Shown piece after piece: positions 10,653 through 22,900 of a stretch of DNA of 64,000 nt. Every line of letters begins with the position of its first letter. The first letter of the stretch is position 1. A model generated the notes under the pieces. That model had not been told where the DNA came from. It saw only the letters and a program-made list of their open reading frames with translations, and did no database searches. This DNA is from Bombardia bombarda (lineage: Eukaryota > Ascomycota > Sordariomycetes > Sordariales > Lasiosphaeriaceae): NCBI GenBank assembly GCA_030512295.1, contig JAULSR010000005.1:1240001-1304000 (forward strand), read 5' to 3'. The position numbers and the translations under genes were made by a program.

Positions 10653-11538
10653 ATAGATGGGGTTGGATGTGTGTCACTTAATGTTGAAGAAACAGGCCCC
10701 TTCACTTCATATGTCGTGGTAGTGGTAGAAGGAGCGAGCGAGCGAGCGAGCGATGCGAAGCGTTGTGGTTGATGATATAGAATAGTACAGCTCTTTCCTA
10801 GTTTCACAGCACATGAATTGTTCACCCCATGTTAATCTTCGATATAAAATATAGGGAATCACCAAATTCCAAGCGTGTTGTTTGCCTGCCTATGTAGAAC
10901 CCAAGGTGATTACTTCAAAACCATCTGGTATCACATGCCCTCCCTACTCAACCCCCCTGCTCTCCTCCCTTCCCTTCCACAACAATGAAACAGGAAGAAA
11001 ACAACAGTAACGACAGAAAGAACCTCAAAATCAAAACGTATCCAGATAACCTCATTGTCATATGAATGAACGCCCCTGTCATCACGCCCCTCCTTCTCTT
11101 TCTCATTCCATATTCTTGCTTAATCTTCCCGAATGTACACACAAATCCAGATAACAACTAAGTGCCCTCAAACTCAAGCAATTAGAAATACGTTGCACCA
11201 TAGAAAAAAGAAGTTCTGTATTGTACTGCCCGCGTTTTTGAATTCGCTCAACTGGCGGCAAAGGTATCTAGCTGTCCACACCAAAAAAAAAAAGAAAAGA
11301 CAAGCCAAAAGAGAAACCCCGCAAAGCTATGCCCGCCCACCACCAAGTGTTCCAGAATCCAGATTGGAGATATATGTTCCAAACCAAGATAAAACCAAGT
11401 CATATGCATCTTGAAAACAACAAACACCCATTCCATCATTATCCAATAAGTGTCCGAACTTCGACTTGTACGTAAACCAGCTACCGAACCACCAAACCAA
11501 GGCATATATAAAGAACCTATATAATATAGCGCCAAAAA
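10653..11538. other. Convergent intergenic region with GAGC microsatellite
   Basis: No supported gene. Contains a (GAGC)n run at about 10731-10753 and AT-rich 3' sequence of the two convergent genes. Confidence 0.5.
10731..10753. repeat. (GAGC)n microsatellite
   Basis: Just over five perfect tetranucleotide copies, in the 3' region of the small acidic gene. Confidence 0.9.
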
Positions 11539-14500
11539 TCACATAACAACACACCTCCTATCCGACTTCCCCTGCTGGCCCGCAGCAACACTACCACCCC
11601 CACCACCACCGCCGCCTCTCCCGCTACTGCGCCCAAACCCCAGCGACCTCGAACTGAAATTCGTCACATCCGTCCAGGCCGCACTGCTCGCCGCGTCGAA
11701 ATCCTTCTTTGGCTTCCTGCGCTTCGTGCTCTTAGACCTCCCCGCCCACCCACGCCGTCGCGCGTCGGCAATATTCTTGGCAGCGCTGCGCTCAGCCCGG
11801 CTCTGCTTGCGGTTCAAGCTCGGCACGCGCGTGGTCGACGAGGTCGACCCAGGTGCTGCGGTCCCGCCGAGATTCGAAGGGCCCGCTGCAGTTTGGCCGT
11901 TGGATGCCACACTGTAGATGGTGTCGAGCCGCTCCATGTTGGGTCGGAGAACTGCAGCTTGCGTCGTCGGGCGCGGGTGGCGCGGCACGGGCGCGAGAAG
12001 CGGCGTCTCTGCCCGGCGACCCGAAGTTTGCCGGCCTGGTGGGTCAAAGGCACCCGAGACGCCCTTGGGCGTGCTGATGATCAGGGGCATGTCCTCCTGG
12101 AGAGGAACCGGGTTGACATTGTGAGGGCGCCGGTGCTGCGGTTGTTGCGCCTGTCCTTGTTGATATGTCTGGTGGTAGAATTGCTGGAACTGGGGCTCTT
12201 GTTGATATTGGGGGTGCTGCATCTGCGAGTATTGTAGCTGCTGCGAGGGCGGCCGCTGGTAGGACAACGGCCTTGAACTGAAGTCGCCACTACCACGGCT
12301 GTTGCTAGGTATATGTTGGGGTTGGAACCCGCCCGACAGACGTTTTGGGGTATGCGAGCGATTATTCAGACTCGCGAGCTGACTAGGCGTCGGTAGAGGA
12401 GGGAGAGACTGCGCCAGAGCCTGATGGGCATCGGGGTTGGTGGGAGGTGCAGAGTATGGATAACCTAAAGCCACACTGGGCGGGGCTTGTTCTTTCGGCT
12501 GCAGTGGCCATGTCCTAGAAACGGAGAGCCGCCTCTCCGATGGGCCAGCTCCCGTTTGTGTGCCATCCCATGCCGGTATGGCGGTATTGTGTGTTGGTGC
12601 TGGAATTTGCAGACCGAGGGCTGGTGCACGGCCGGGATGTGGAGACGAAGCCGCCGTTGAAATGTGAGGCAACGGTGGGACCGGCGGTAGATTCGATGGG
12701 AGAGGTGGGCTAGGCGTGGCCTCGCCCATTTGACCCCTTGACACCGGGCGGCTCCCCACTCGACTGCCACTGGGCTCCGGCGAGGTAGCCTCCGGGGGGC
12801 TCACTGGAGCCATGACGGGTGAATCTGGCGGGGAGACATCATAGATATTCTCTTCTTCGATATGTCTCATAGAGTCGCTGGAGCCCGGCCGTACGTCATT
12901 TCCGAGTTGAGGAGGTCGAAGGGTAGAAGCACTTTCTTGGCTACGCTGCAAAGCCTGTGATATATGCATGGGAAGAGGAGGAACCGGCGGAACCGGCGTG
13001 ATGTAGTTAGCCGGAACAGCCGGAACAGGCGGCGCGCTTCGTCGATTAGGGCCGACGGTTTGACTGCGAGGCAGCTGCTGGAAAGATGCTTGCGAATTGC
13101 GAAATGATTGCGGCGCTGCCGAAGACTGCGGTCTCTGGTTTCGCGCCGGCTGAGCACCGGCAACGGCGACAGCGGGTATGGCATGACGCAAGAAGTCGGG
13201 TAGATCGCCTGGGTCCTCTTTCTGATATGGGGGTGGCGGGGGGACCCAGTTATCCGCATCACTTTCATGGGGGTGCTCAGCTCGACCGTCGGCCCGCCGA
13301 TATTCGACGGGCCCAGTCGCAGGGTGTGGATGCAACCGACGATTGACAGCAGCAGCAGTAGCGGCCCGTCGTAGCGTGGTTCCAGATCGCGGGCTTGCAT
13401 GTGAATATGGCAAATCCAATGCTTCCATTGCTTCTTGCTCCTCGATAATCGACTGCGTTTCTGTCTCTTCACCGGCTTCGGGGGGTCGACCCTCCGGGTG
13501 GGAAGAGCCCCTATGCGGCGAGGCAAAAGAGGGTCGTCCTCGTCATCTTGATCTCGCGCCGAGGTTTGGGTTGGGAGGGAAGGCACCGAAGGAGGTGGCT
13601 GAGGGCGGCTTGCAGTGGTTGCGGTTCGTATCATGGTATTGCGATTTGACCTATTCTGAGCAACCGTTCTCCGGCGAACGATGGCGACTTCTGTAGCCAT
13701 GTCACGATGCTCTTCCTCTAATGTTTCTGGCTCCCTTGTCCCGACTTCGATTTCAATCTCATTTACGGCGCCATTCCGAACATCATAGTCGAAGTCGATA
13801 ATAGTTAAGCGACCGCCGTCGACGAAGTCCATTCCCTCATCCTCGGTGATGGGCTTTGCTGGCGAGATGCCCCGGGCAGCGATGACCAAGCGCTCTTTGA
13901 TCGACGACTGCTGGAAGTCTGCTACCCATTTTACCGTATTGACACCTTCTAGTTCGGCAATCTTGTAGCCCTTGACCAAGGTGTTGCGTTGTTTATCAAA
14001 TAGGATTTGCCATTGAGGTACTCTTGCCGAGTCGTCATTTTCCTGTGACCGTGAAGCTGATCGTATCGAGGGCCCGCTGTTGCGGCGGAGTAGAGCGCTC
14101 GCACTTGAGCCACTTCCACTGCTGGCGTTGGTATGGTCTGGAACAGCATCCAGATCCTCGGGAACTCCATACAGCCATATTTCCTTGCCTTGGAAGCCAG
14201 CCGAAACTAGCTCGCCATAGTACGAAGCTGCCGGTAGTGTACAGGGAATAAGCTTAGCTTGGGATGTCGGACTAGGTACGGGCCCGGTAAAGTATGTAGT
14301 ACCGTTCCGCAAGTCGTCGATCCGCACAGCTCTGAATGTCTCGAAGCTGCGATCATAGGTAAAAGTCCACCCAGCCTCCTCGTGTTTTCCACCCTGTATT
14401 AGAACAGCATGACTACAGTCGCGACTGGTGTTTGGAAAGAGAATAGAGGTGGTCCATAAGGCGCTAATATTGTCGTCGGCCATGTGGCTTCCCGGGTCGT

Positions 14501-15500
14501 AATAAGGAGCAGTTAGTATCACAGTGTTGGGCTGTGGCGAATGCGCCGTGGTGCCCAGGATCTGCGTGCCATCAAACGAGAAGGCCAGAGAATCGACCGC
14601 ATCACATTTTACTGCTCGTCTATCGGTAGACAAAGCCCCGGGGTTCAGTGAAGACACCTCGATACCACCTTCGTAGGCGGCAGCCAGGACGGTACCGCAG
14701 GGCGAGAGGGCGATAGCACGGGGGCTATGGTCTAGGATGATGGATTGGGTCCGCTTGGGGGGCGTTGCGCTGAGATCGTAAATATCAACTTGCATCTCAG
14801 TCAAAAGCACGGCAATCATTGAGCCCTCGTCGTTGATGCAGGTTGCAGCAGGTCGGCGTAGAATCTTGAACTCCCTCGTCACCGTGATTTCTGATTGCCG
14901 AGCATCAATAACGTGTATCCGAGATGAGTTATAGGCCAGGACATGATGGCCCTTTGGGGAAGGGCTGAACTGTATGCCTTCGCCGCCCGGTGACGACGAC
15001 GAGCTGAACGAGTTCGATATGACCTTGATGACTGTCTTTGTAGGTCGCAGATAGGCCTCGAACATGTTCCGTTTGACCTCCTTCGCAAACAGGCGGCGGA
15101 GTCTCGGCAGGTCGTCTTCGCTGGCAGCCAGAGGCGATGTCTTGTGGCTCATGGCGTAGGACGGACATATCGAGAGGTGATGCGCGTACAAGTGCGCTTG
15201 TTGGGCAACGCTCCGCCATTTCGAGTTCAGCAGCGCTAGTGACGCGAAGCCATTCGCGTCTGTTACCTGGAGGATCCTGCATTGCGCCCGTTAGATTCCA
15301 AACGGCAAGACATGGGAAAGCGCAATTGGATGGAACAGGACATACTGCTGGATGATTTCGTCGGGCAGCCTCTCGAAAGCGGGCAGGGTGTCGTCTTCGT
15401 CGTTGTCGTTGGCGTTGGCGTCGTCACCTTGATCATCCATGATGATTGGCTTCTTCTCGATGGAGGAGCGTCTGCCCTCCTCAACGGCCATGGTCGCCAT
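11539..15500 (-). CDS. F-box protein with beta-propeller-like region and C-terminal CaaX box (apparent frameshift)
   Basis: Exon 1 (15500..15346) encodes an acidic N terminus and the start of an F-box (AFERLPDEIIQQ). A 69-bp intron is spliced to 15276, where the F-box continues (ILQVTDANGFASLALLNSKW). The next ~450 residues look like a WD40/propeller region (GIQFSPSPKGHHVLAYNSSR, AIALSPCGTVLAAAYEGGIE). A disordered Pro/Gln/Ser-rich tail of ~600 residues follows, ending in CVVM, a farnesylation-type CaaX box. Reading is continuous only if one base is added at the A4 run 13525..13528 (T4 on the coding strand). Upstream the frame reads acidic (DQDDEDDPL); downstream a different frame reads FASPHRGSS and onward to the stop. 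With one extra base the product is 1297 residues. No canonical intron explains the switch. Likely role: substrate receptor of an SCF ubiquitin ligase, possibly at membranes (inference). Confidence 0.75.
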
Positions 15501-16777
15501 TGCAGAATGGGCTCTCCTTTCGGGCTGGTGGCAACTACAGCAGCCGGTTGTAGATGGGAAGCATCATTCTAAACTAGCCTTGTGGGCTCTCTCTCCATCG
15601 GGCGCTTTGGGGGGTTCGTGTGACAATGTCGCAGCGAAGGAAGGGAAGAGAACTGATGGGATAGGATGGGACGGAATAGGCTGGGCTGGACTGGCGCTGA
15701 ACAAGCTGGAAGCGGCAATGAGAAGGAGCCGTATGCACCTACCTATGCACACTGACTGGTTACTTGGTACGCAGCTAGGTGTGTGTGGCAGCACAGGTTA
15801 CCACCTAGCATGCACTGAACACTTGAATAGATGCAAATTGGATGGGTTCATACCTGGGAGAGCCCCAGGGGGTGCTTGGGGTGGTAGATTTGGGGCGCAG
15901 CACTGTGGTGCCGATTCGTTGCATCTGGGTAGGTGTGTGTGCTTGGTGTGGTCTGTTAGTTGTTAGGCTTCGTCAGCCACCAACACCTTAACCCGTTGTT
16001 ACCTTGCATGCGCTAGGTGAAGTCCCTCCCGAGACACACACTCACACACTCACTCAGCTATACATCTCCTCAGCTACCATGTACGATGACCTTTATAAAC
16101 TCGAAGGATCCGGGTGTGTTCCCGACCGGCGCTTCAAAGAATTTCCATTAACAAGAACTGGTGTTGGCATTCCATGCCATTGTCCCGACCAGCATCGTGC
16201 TCCACGCTCCAACCGTCCAACGGTGTTCCCGGGAGTCCACCGAGGCACTTGCACCAAGACGGCTGCCTCTCCTTTGTCCCCATCCTTACTTACCCAGCTG
16301 CCTAGGTAATAATTTCCGCATATTACCAATTTGGCCAGATGGACATTCCGAGGCTCTTCGAATGTACTTTAGAAGTCGTCAGGCTTCTGTAACATCTAGG
16401 AGGTCGGTGAGACGGTGGTAAAGAGTCTCAAGAGTCTGCATGTAACCACATTCTTACAAGGCGAGCATCTCGGTCTCAGTCCCATTTTTTCTTACGATGG
16501 CTGGACTCGCCTCCATGCCGCCCCCAAAAGCACCCCTTTATCACCGATAGGCTGGCGCCCCAGAAGACAAAAATAGCACACCCAGCGCCTTGGCCAGATG
16601 GAGGACCGCCTTATCACCTTGTATAAGAAAGAGGAACACTCTGCTATTGGCCGTGTCCTTTGTGGTCAGACAGGACTGCACCACAAAGGGAAGTTCGTCT
16701 GCGGCGTTGTCAGCAGCGGAAACAAATCGCCATTACGGGGCATACAAGGGTCTGTTACTGCTGAGATAAACTGTGTA
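15501..16777. other. Intergenic region upstream of the CaaX F-box gene
   Basis: Promoter and leader of the F-box gene, then about 0.8 kb with no convincing coding potential. Open frames here lack recognisable domains. Confidence 0.5.
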
Positions 16778-17059
16778 CTGGTAATGGGGCCAAAAGTATT
16801 TGAACTTGCAGTTACAAGCCAAGCAGTTGTCACAGTGCAACCCTAACCCTGCACAGAGATTTAACTGTATTACAGCAGCGCCGAAAGTTTGGCCCACAAG
16901 GCGGTCAGCGCTAACTCATAGGGCTACTGCGCTGATCTCTGGGACGTTCCTAAGTTGACTGACATAGGGGGTTAATGAAACTGGGACACTGTACACATAT
17001 ACCACCACAGACGTGCCCTCGTACCGCGGGAGTCCAAATACTTTTGGCCGCATTACCTG
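16778..17059. mobile_element. MITE with Tc1/mariner-like terminal inverted repeats
   Basis: The left end (16778..16805, starting CTGGTAATGGGG) and the inverted right end (17059..17032, starting CAGGTAATGCGG) match at 25 of 28 positions and share the core GGCCAAAAGTATTTG. Both ends abut TA (16776-16777 and 17060-17061), the duplicated target of Tc1/mariner transposases. The 282-bp body has no transposase frame, so it is a non-autonomous element. The ends resemble Tc1-family termini, which often contain a CAAAAGTATT-like core. The interior holds a CCCTAACCCT motif at about 16842. Confidence 0.8.
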
Positions 17060-17061
17060 TA

Positions 17062-17938
17062 GTCAACAGTTATCGTTAGCCTCATAATACTCTCTACCTG
17101 GGGGACAGATTTGCTTCTCGAATAAGACGAAAGATGTCCAGGCAAAATACGGGTACAACAAAATCCATCTACGTATAACTTCAAATATTGCCCTCCGGGC
17201 TTTCCATGCACGTGAGGATGCCACAGGCGCTTATTTGTCTATGCTCCTTTTCTCTTTTGGATCTCCAAATGATGCAGCACTGCTCAACTAATTATGGCTG
17301 TGTAAGACAGGGCTCGATTCCGATCTCGCCTGACACATAAACCCAAGTTTGGAAGTCAACTTAAATGTGCCGCATTCATACGCTGGAAAGTTACGCCAGG
17401 CAACCTGTGCAACATACAGATGGAAAAAAGAGGTTGGCTTCCTCATGTACCGGCATGATGTTACTTACCGCGTAAATGTACGAATCCCGAACTGGAGCAA
17501 GTGCCCGCATAATGAGTTGCATAGTCCCAAAAGACAAAAGATGAATTATCTTTATTTTCTTTCTGGAGAAGTATGCTTTGTAACATAGGTAGTTCTGCTC
17601 AAGGATAACATGATTCAGGTTCAGGATAAGGTCCGCGATATGAAATGGAAGTGCAACAATTTCATTCAGTCTTCAGATAGCACTTAGATAAGCGCTATAT
17701 CAATTCAGGTACAGGCACTAAGCAACGTTGGACCGCTGTAATTCAGCTCACGTGCCGTCGTGGCTCTTGCGTCATCCCAGAACCGCGACGGGCGCTCTTA
17801 GCCAATACCACTTTAACACGAATTGAGTTTCGACAGCTTCAAAGCCCAACACGTCGCCTAAGATAATTCTGCACTGAAAAGACCAAAGAACATCACCATC
17901 TCGTAGTAAACTGAAGATACAAGGCAGTAATACTCATC
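17062..17938. other. Intergenic region, Apn1 promoter side
   Basis: About 0.9 kb, AT-rich in the first two thirds. No gene seen; the open frame at 17349..17588 has no recognisable features. Confidence 0.45.
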
Positions 17939-19554
17939 ATGGTCCGCCAGTCGGCACGTCAGGCGTCCAAGACAGGAGCCGCAACAGCAGCAGCCGCGAC
18001 GGCGACGGCGACGGCAACGACGGCCACGAGCGTCTCAATTACGCGCATCAAGAAGACAGTCTCAGCTAAATCTAACGGCACTGGCGTGAAAAAGGAGACG
18101 GCCGACGTTGAGACAAAAGTCGAGGTGAAAAAGACAAACGTCGCCAAGCGCAAAGCTCCGGCCCCAGCTACTATCAAAGACGAGGACGACTCAGAGGACG
18201 ACAGCCCCGTCAAGAAAGAAACAGCAAAGAAGCCAGCTGCCAAGAAACGCAAGACCAAGGTCGCTACCAAGGGGGACGACAACATGATTTTGGCACCAAG
18301 GACGGCAGTCACATCCTTGAAGAGGGCCATGTACATCGGGGCTCATGTGAGCGGTGCCGGCGGTGCGTACCTCCTTTCATTTTCGACCTCATCAGTCTGT
18401 TACTGACGCAAAAAAATAGGCGTACAAAACTCAATTCAAAATGCCGTCAACATTGGCGCAAACTCGTTTGCCCTGTTCCTCAAGTCTCAGAGAAAGTGGT
18501 CGAGCCCACCGCTGGCCGCAGACGCTAAGACCCAGTTCCACGCTATGTTAAAGCAGCATGGCTATGATGCCGCCCAACACATCTTGCCTCACGGATCGTA
18601 CTTGGTCAATCTCGCACAGGCAGACAAGACCAAGGCAGACCAGGCTTATGAAAACTTCATCGACGACCTGCAGCGGTGCGAGGCCCTGGGCATCCGGCTG
18701 TACAACTTCCACCCGGGCTCGACTGGCGGCGAGACCATGGCTGCCGCCACCGGGCGCATCGCCGCGCAGCTAAACAGGGCGCACAAGGCGACTAAGTCAG
18801 TCATCACGGTGATCGAGAACATGTGCGGCAGCGGCAACGTCGTCGGCTCGCGCTTCGAGGACCTCCGCGACATCATCAGGCTCGTCGACGACAAGAGCCG
18901 CGTGGGCGTGTGCATCGACACATGTCACGCCTTTGCCGCCGGTTATGACCTACGCTCCCCCGAAGCATTTGCAGAGACGGTTGCCAAGTTCGACGAGATT
19001 GTCGGACTCAAGTATCTGAAAGCTTTTCACTGTAAGTGTACCCACCCCCCTTAGCCATGCTAAACATCCCAAACCTAATTCGACCGTGCAAAGTAAACGA
19101 CAGCAAAGCCCCCTTCGCATCCCACCGCGACCTGCACGCCAACATCGGCACCGGCTTCCTCGGCCTGCGCGCCTTTCACAGCATCGTGAACCACGAGGCC
19201 TTCCAGGACCTACCCATGGTGCTCGAGACCCCCATCGACGAGAAGGGCCCCGACGGCAAGTCGGTCGAGAACAAGCAGATCTGGGCCGACGAGATCAAGC
19301 TTCTCGAGAGCCTCATCGGCGCCGATGCCGGAAGCGCCGAGTTTAAGGCCCAGGCGGTCGAGCTGCAGGCCAAGGGCGCGGCGGAGCGGGCCAAGGTCCA
19401 GGACCAGGTGGATAAGAAGGCCGTCAAGGATGCCAAGAAGGGCACTAAGAAGGCCAAGGCCGCCGCGCCTAAGAAAGGGGGTCGCGCGAAGAAGAAGGAC
19501 GAGGATGAGGATGACGAGGAGGAAGAGCACGAATGCGGGAGCGGCAGCGATTAG
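17939..19554 (+). CDS. apn1: AP endonuclease of the endonuclease IV family (Apn1)
   Basis: Zinc-dependent endonuclease that cuts DNA 5' to abasic sites and repairs blocked 3' ends in base excision repair, in nucleus and mitochondria. Exons 17939..18362, 18420..19031 and 19094..19554 give 498 residues. The N-terminal ~125 residues are a Lys/Ala/Thr-rich extension with likely nuclear localisation signals (KKRKTK). The TIM-barrel follows: YIGAHVSGAGGVQNSI, FALFLKSQRKW, HGSYLVNL, YNFHPGSTGG, ENMCG, GVCIDTCHAFAAGYD, the KAFHLNDSK segment (leucine rebuilt across intron 2), HRDLHANIG and VLETP. These hold the metal-binding His/Glu/Asp set of endonuclease IV. A C-terminal Lys-rich then acidic tail of about 80 residues extends past the catalytic domain. 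It converges with bub1. Confidence 0.96.
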
Positions 19555-19995
19555 GTTTAGGTGTGAGTAGTTATTTGCTCGTTATTTTGGTGGAAAGGAT
19601 ACCTCCACCATTCTTCCGTATCCTGCCCTGTATTATTGGGGGCGAGATGTGCATAAATATGATATGCATCAGGAATGTAGATATTTAATGGAGTCTGGGG
19701 TATGTATGTATGATAACAGATGAAGAAAGGAAATATATGAGAGGCTTCTGCCATGCAAAAAGAAAGCAAGAGAGCAAACAAGAAGCAATGTCTAGGTAGA
19801 TCATCTCAACCACACCGCACCCCCAACGCCGCATGTCCAGACTCTTGATAGCGACTTTCTGCTCGTCGAGTTTTGAAAAGAAAAAAGAAAAAGAAAAGCC
19901 ATAAAGGCCGCTCATGAAAAGAGTAGCAACCAAGTAAGCAAATGAGAAGCTTGCAAAATGCCATAGAAGGATGACAATATCCCATCACCCATCAT
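19555..19995. other. Convergent intergenic region
   Basis: 441 bp between the apn1 and bub1 stop codons; AT-rich 3'-UTR-like sequence only. Confidence 0.5.
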
Positions 19996-22900
19996 CTACT
20001 TCTTCCCCTTCGACCAACCCTCCACCCTCCCCATCAAACTTCTCAGCCCAACCCCCCTCTCACAGCTCCCCTCTAACCACCTCTCCATCCTCTCCCTCAC
20101 CATCCGCATACTATTCACAACCGGCATCCGCCCGCCCTCCTCACACTCCAAATGCGCCCCCGGGTTCAGCAGCACATCAAACGCCTCGCCCCAAATCTCC
20201 GTCTGCCAGTACCGCTTCAGGCTCTCACGAATCTTGTACCGCCTACCGCCACCCGCAGTTCCCAACACCCCCCCGCCACCATCACACCTGACAGTATCAA
20301 TATATTTGCCAAACAACAGACAATGAATAATCCCCGCCAGCCCGTGGTAGTCAATCTGCCACGTCCACGGCCGGCCCTCCTTCATCTCGGCGCAGTCCTG
20401 CGCCGACATCTTCCAGTCCGCGATGAACCGCACGTCGGGCCGGAACGCGTCCATGTCGATGGCGCGCCCAAAGTCAATCAACGTCACGCCGCGCGCGTCC
20501 CAGCCGCCACTCCCCTCGGCGCTCCACTGGCTGTCTAGCTCGCGACTTGCCACGCCATCAGAATCCAGCCGCAGTAGACAGTTATCCGCCTTGAGGTCGC
20601 CATGCAGCAGCCGGCGCTCGTGCAGCGCCTCGACCGTGCGCAGCAGCTCGATGCTGAAAAACATGGCGAGCTGCTCGTCCATGACGCCCGCCGGCTCGGC
20701 GCGAAACAGATTGATCACGTCGAGCAGCGTGCCGTGCTGAAAGTACGGCAGCAGCAGGAAACCCTCGTCCTGGTAGAGGTGCATCTCGAGCGCGGGCGAG
20801 AGCGAGTCGGCGGCGCGGGTCTGGCCGAGGCGCGCGTGCGTGAGCCGCATCATGTAAAACTCCCACGACGAGGGAGGGGCTTCCATCTTGAGCGCCTCGC
20901 GCTCGTGGCGGTCTTCAAGGGGTGATGAGTTGTCGACGAGGTAGACGGGCGCGAACGCGCCTTTGCCGAGCTCTTTTCTGATGGTGTACTGGGCGTCGAT
21001 GTCGGGGAAGTCGAGCACGGGGGCGATGGCGAAGGTGGCTGTCTTGTCGGTGCTTCTTCTGGTGCTTCCCTTGGCGATGGCCTTGGTGAACTTGCGGATC
21101 TCGGCGCCCTTTTCGTACTTCTCAGTGCGGTGGTCGTAGAAGCCGGGGTATGAGGTGAGCGGGGGGTGAATGTTGGCTAGGATCTCAGAGCGGATAGTCT
21201 CGTTGACGGGGTTGCACTGGTCATCCTTGATGATCGGTCCGATTTGGAGGGAGGCCTGGGTGGCCACTGTCATGATGGCGGCGGCTACGGCTTCCTTCGT
21301 CCTCTGGAGAAGTGGCTGGGCGTCTTTCTCGATGGGACGGTCATCATCGCTGATATCTCGCAGCGGGCTGCTGGGGGGGTCGAGGTCGAGCATGTCTTCA
21401 TCTTCGTCTTCTCCGTCTTCTTCGTCTTCTTCGTCTTCTTCATCTTCGGAGAAGCTTCTGCCGAAATCCTTCTTACAGGGTGTTTTAGCGTGCAGATCAA
21501 GCCTACTCGTGATGTCGAGCGACATCTCGGTTCTCTCTGTGATGGGGGTCATAAAGGGCAGACGATTATTAGCCGCCTCGACGGGATCCCGATATGGCCT
21601 TCTCGCAGGAACGTAATCCTCTGGTGGAATAGGCACAAAAGAAGTTCCAGTTCCCTGTGAGAATTCCGGGGACAAAGGGGGAGTGCCAAAGCTGTTTTCT
21701 TCTTCTGGGGTTTCGTCACGATTGTGAGTTTGGTCTGAGAAAGGCTCGGTGGAGTCGTGGTCGTTGATATCAATCAGGTCTGATGCTCGACTTCGCACGT
21801 CTTCCTGTTCTTCCTCGTCCCCGTCTCCACCAAGCGCAGGAATGTGTCGTCGGGTTGAGAAATCAGACCACTCGCTGACGCTTTTAGCATCTGAAATGTC
21901 GTTTTCGGCCCCTTCTTCTTCCTCTTCTTCTTCCTCTTCTTCTTCATCCCCCTCGACCATCTCGTTTTCGTCACCTGCTTCACTCGTGGTAATGTGCCTA
22001 GTTGTCCCTGTGCTCTCAGCCCCACTGGTATAATCATCATCAGTTTCATAATCGCCCTCACTGGCATTGTCCTCCAGCTCAACAGACTGAAGCGGCGCGT
22101 TAAAGATATCATATATGTCATCAGTCGCTGCCTTTGTGTGCAATGTCATTGTAGGCTCTGCGGTGTGCTTTCGTCTCATCTTCGGACGGGACGGTGAGTC
22201 TAACTTTGCTTTGACTACTGTTTGTTAGCTCTAAATCAATCACGCAAACAAGCAAACAAAGGACTGTCCGTACTTATTTGCGTCTCGTTGAGATCCACCG
22301 GCTTTTTCTTTCTCGATTTACTGGATTTCGGAAAGATGGGGGCCCCATTCTCGTCCAGCCGAATGACATCGTGGTGCACCATCAGCTTTTCTGGTGCCTT
22401 CCGAGCCACGGGGCTTATTCCTGGCGGCGGACTGTTCTCGTCCATCATCACCATCGACGACACCGCCTGCGAAATCTCCGTTATCTCATCCTCCCACTCA
22501 TTATGCAACCAGCCGCGGTTAGCCGCCCAAACCTCTTCAAAACTCAGCTCAGTCCCGGGGTCATCAGGCGTCGGATAGACAGCCCGGAGGTCGACAAACA
22601 CGCGCTCCTTCTTGCCATTAACCAGATTCACAGTCACCTGCACTTTTGAGTGGTGAATAGCAATGTGCGATTGTGAAAGCTGTTGAGATTGAGAAGACTG
22701 GAAAAAATACAAAGCAAAACGCCAGACCGCGCAAACCAACAAATTAGTCCTATATTGATCAACATACAGTTGTGTAAAGAGAGAAGAAAGATGGTGCAAA
22801 CTTACCGTATCCCTGAAAACCGCCATCTTGGGGGCGCTGCTCTTCTTCCCGCCCGCCTTCAGCGTCTCCCCCGCCCACGGCTTCGGCTCCACCACGTTCT

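Noticed and set aside
12867..13428. Continuation of the first F-box frame to 12867
   Set aside because: It is open only because of GC-rich composition; the overlapping frame encodes the Pro/Gln-rich tail down to 11539, and the two together fit one gene with a one-base error.
16842..16856. Telomere-like CCCTAACCCT motif
   Set aside because: Only about two units, inside the MITE; a similar single word occurs at about 43310. Not a telomeric array.
18000..18330. Long minus-strand open frame opposite apn1
   Set aside because: Shadow of the Lys/Ala-rich apn1 N terminus; no conserved features.
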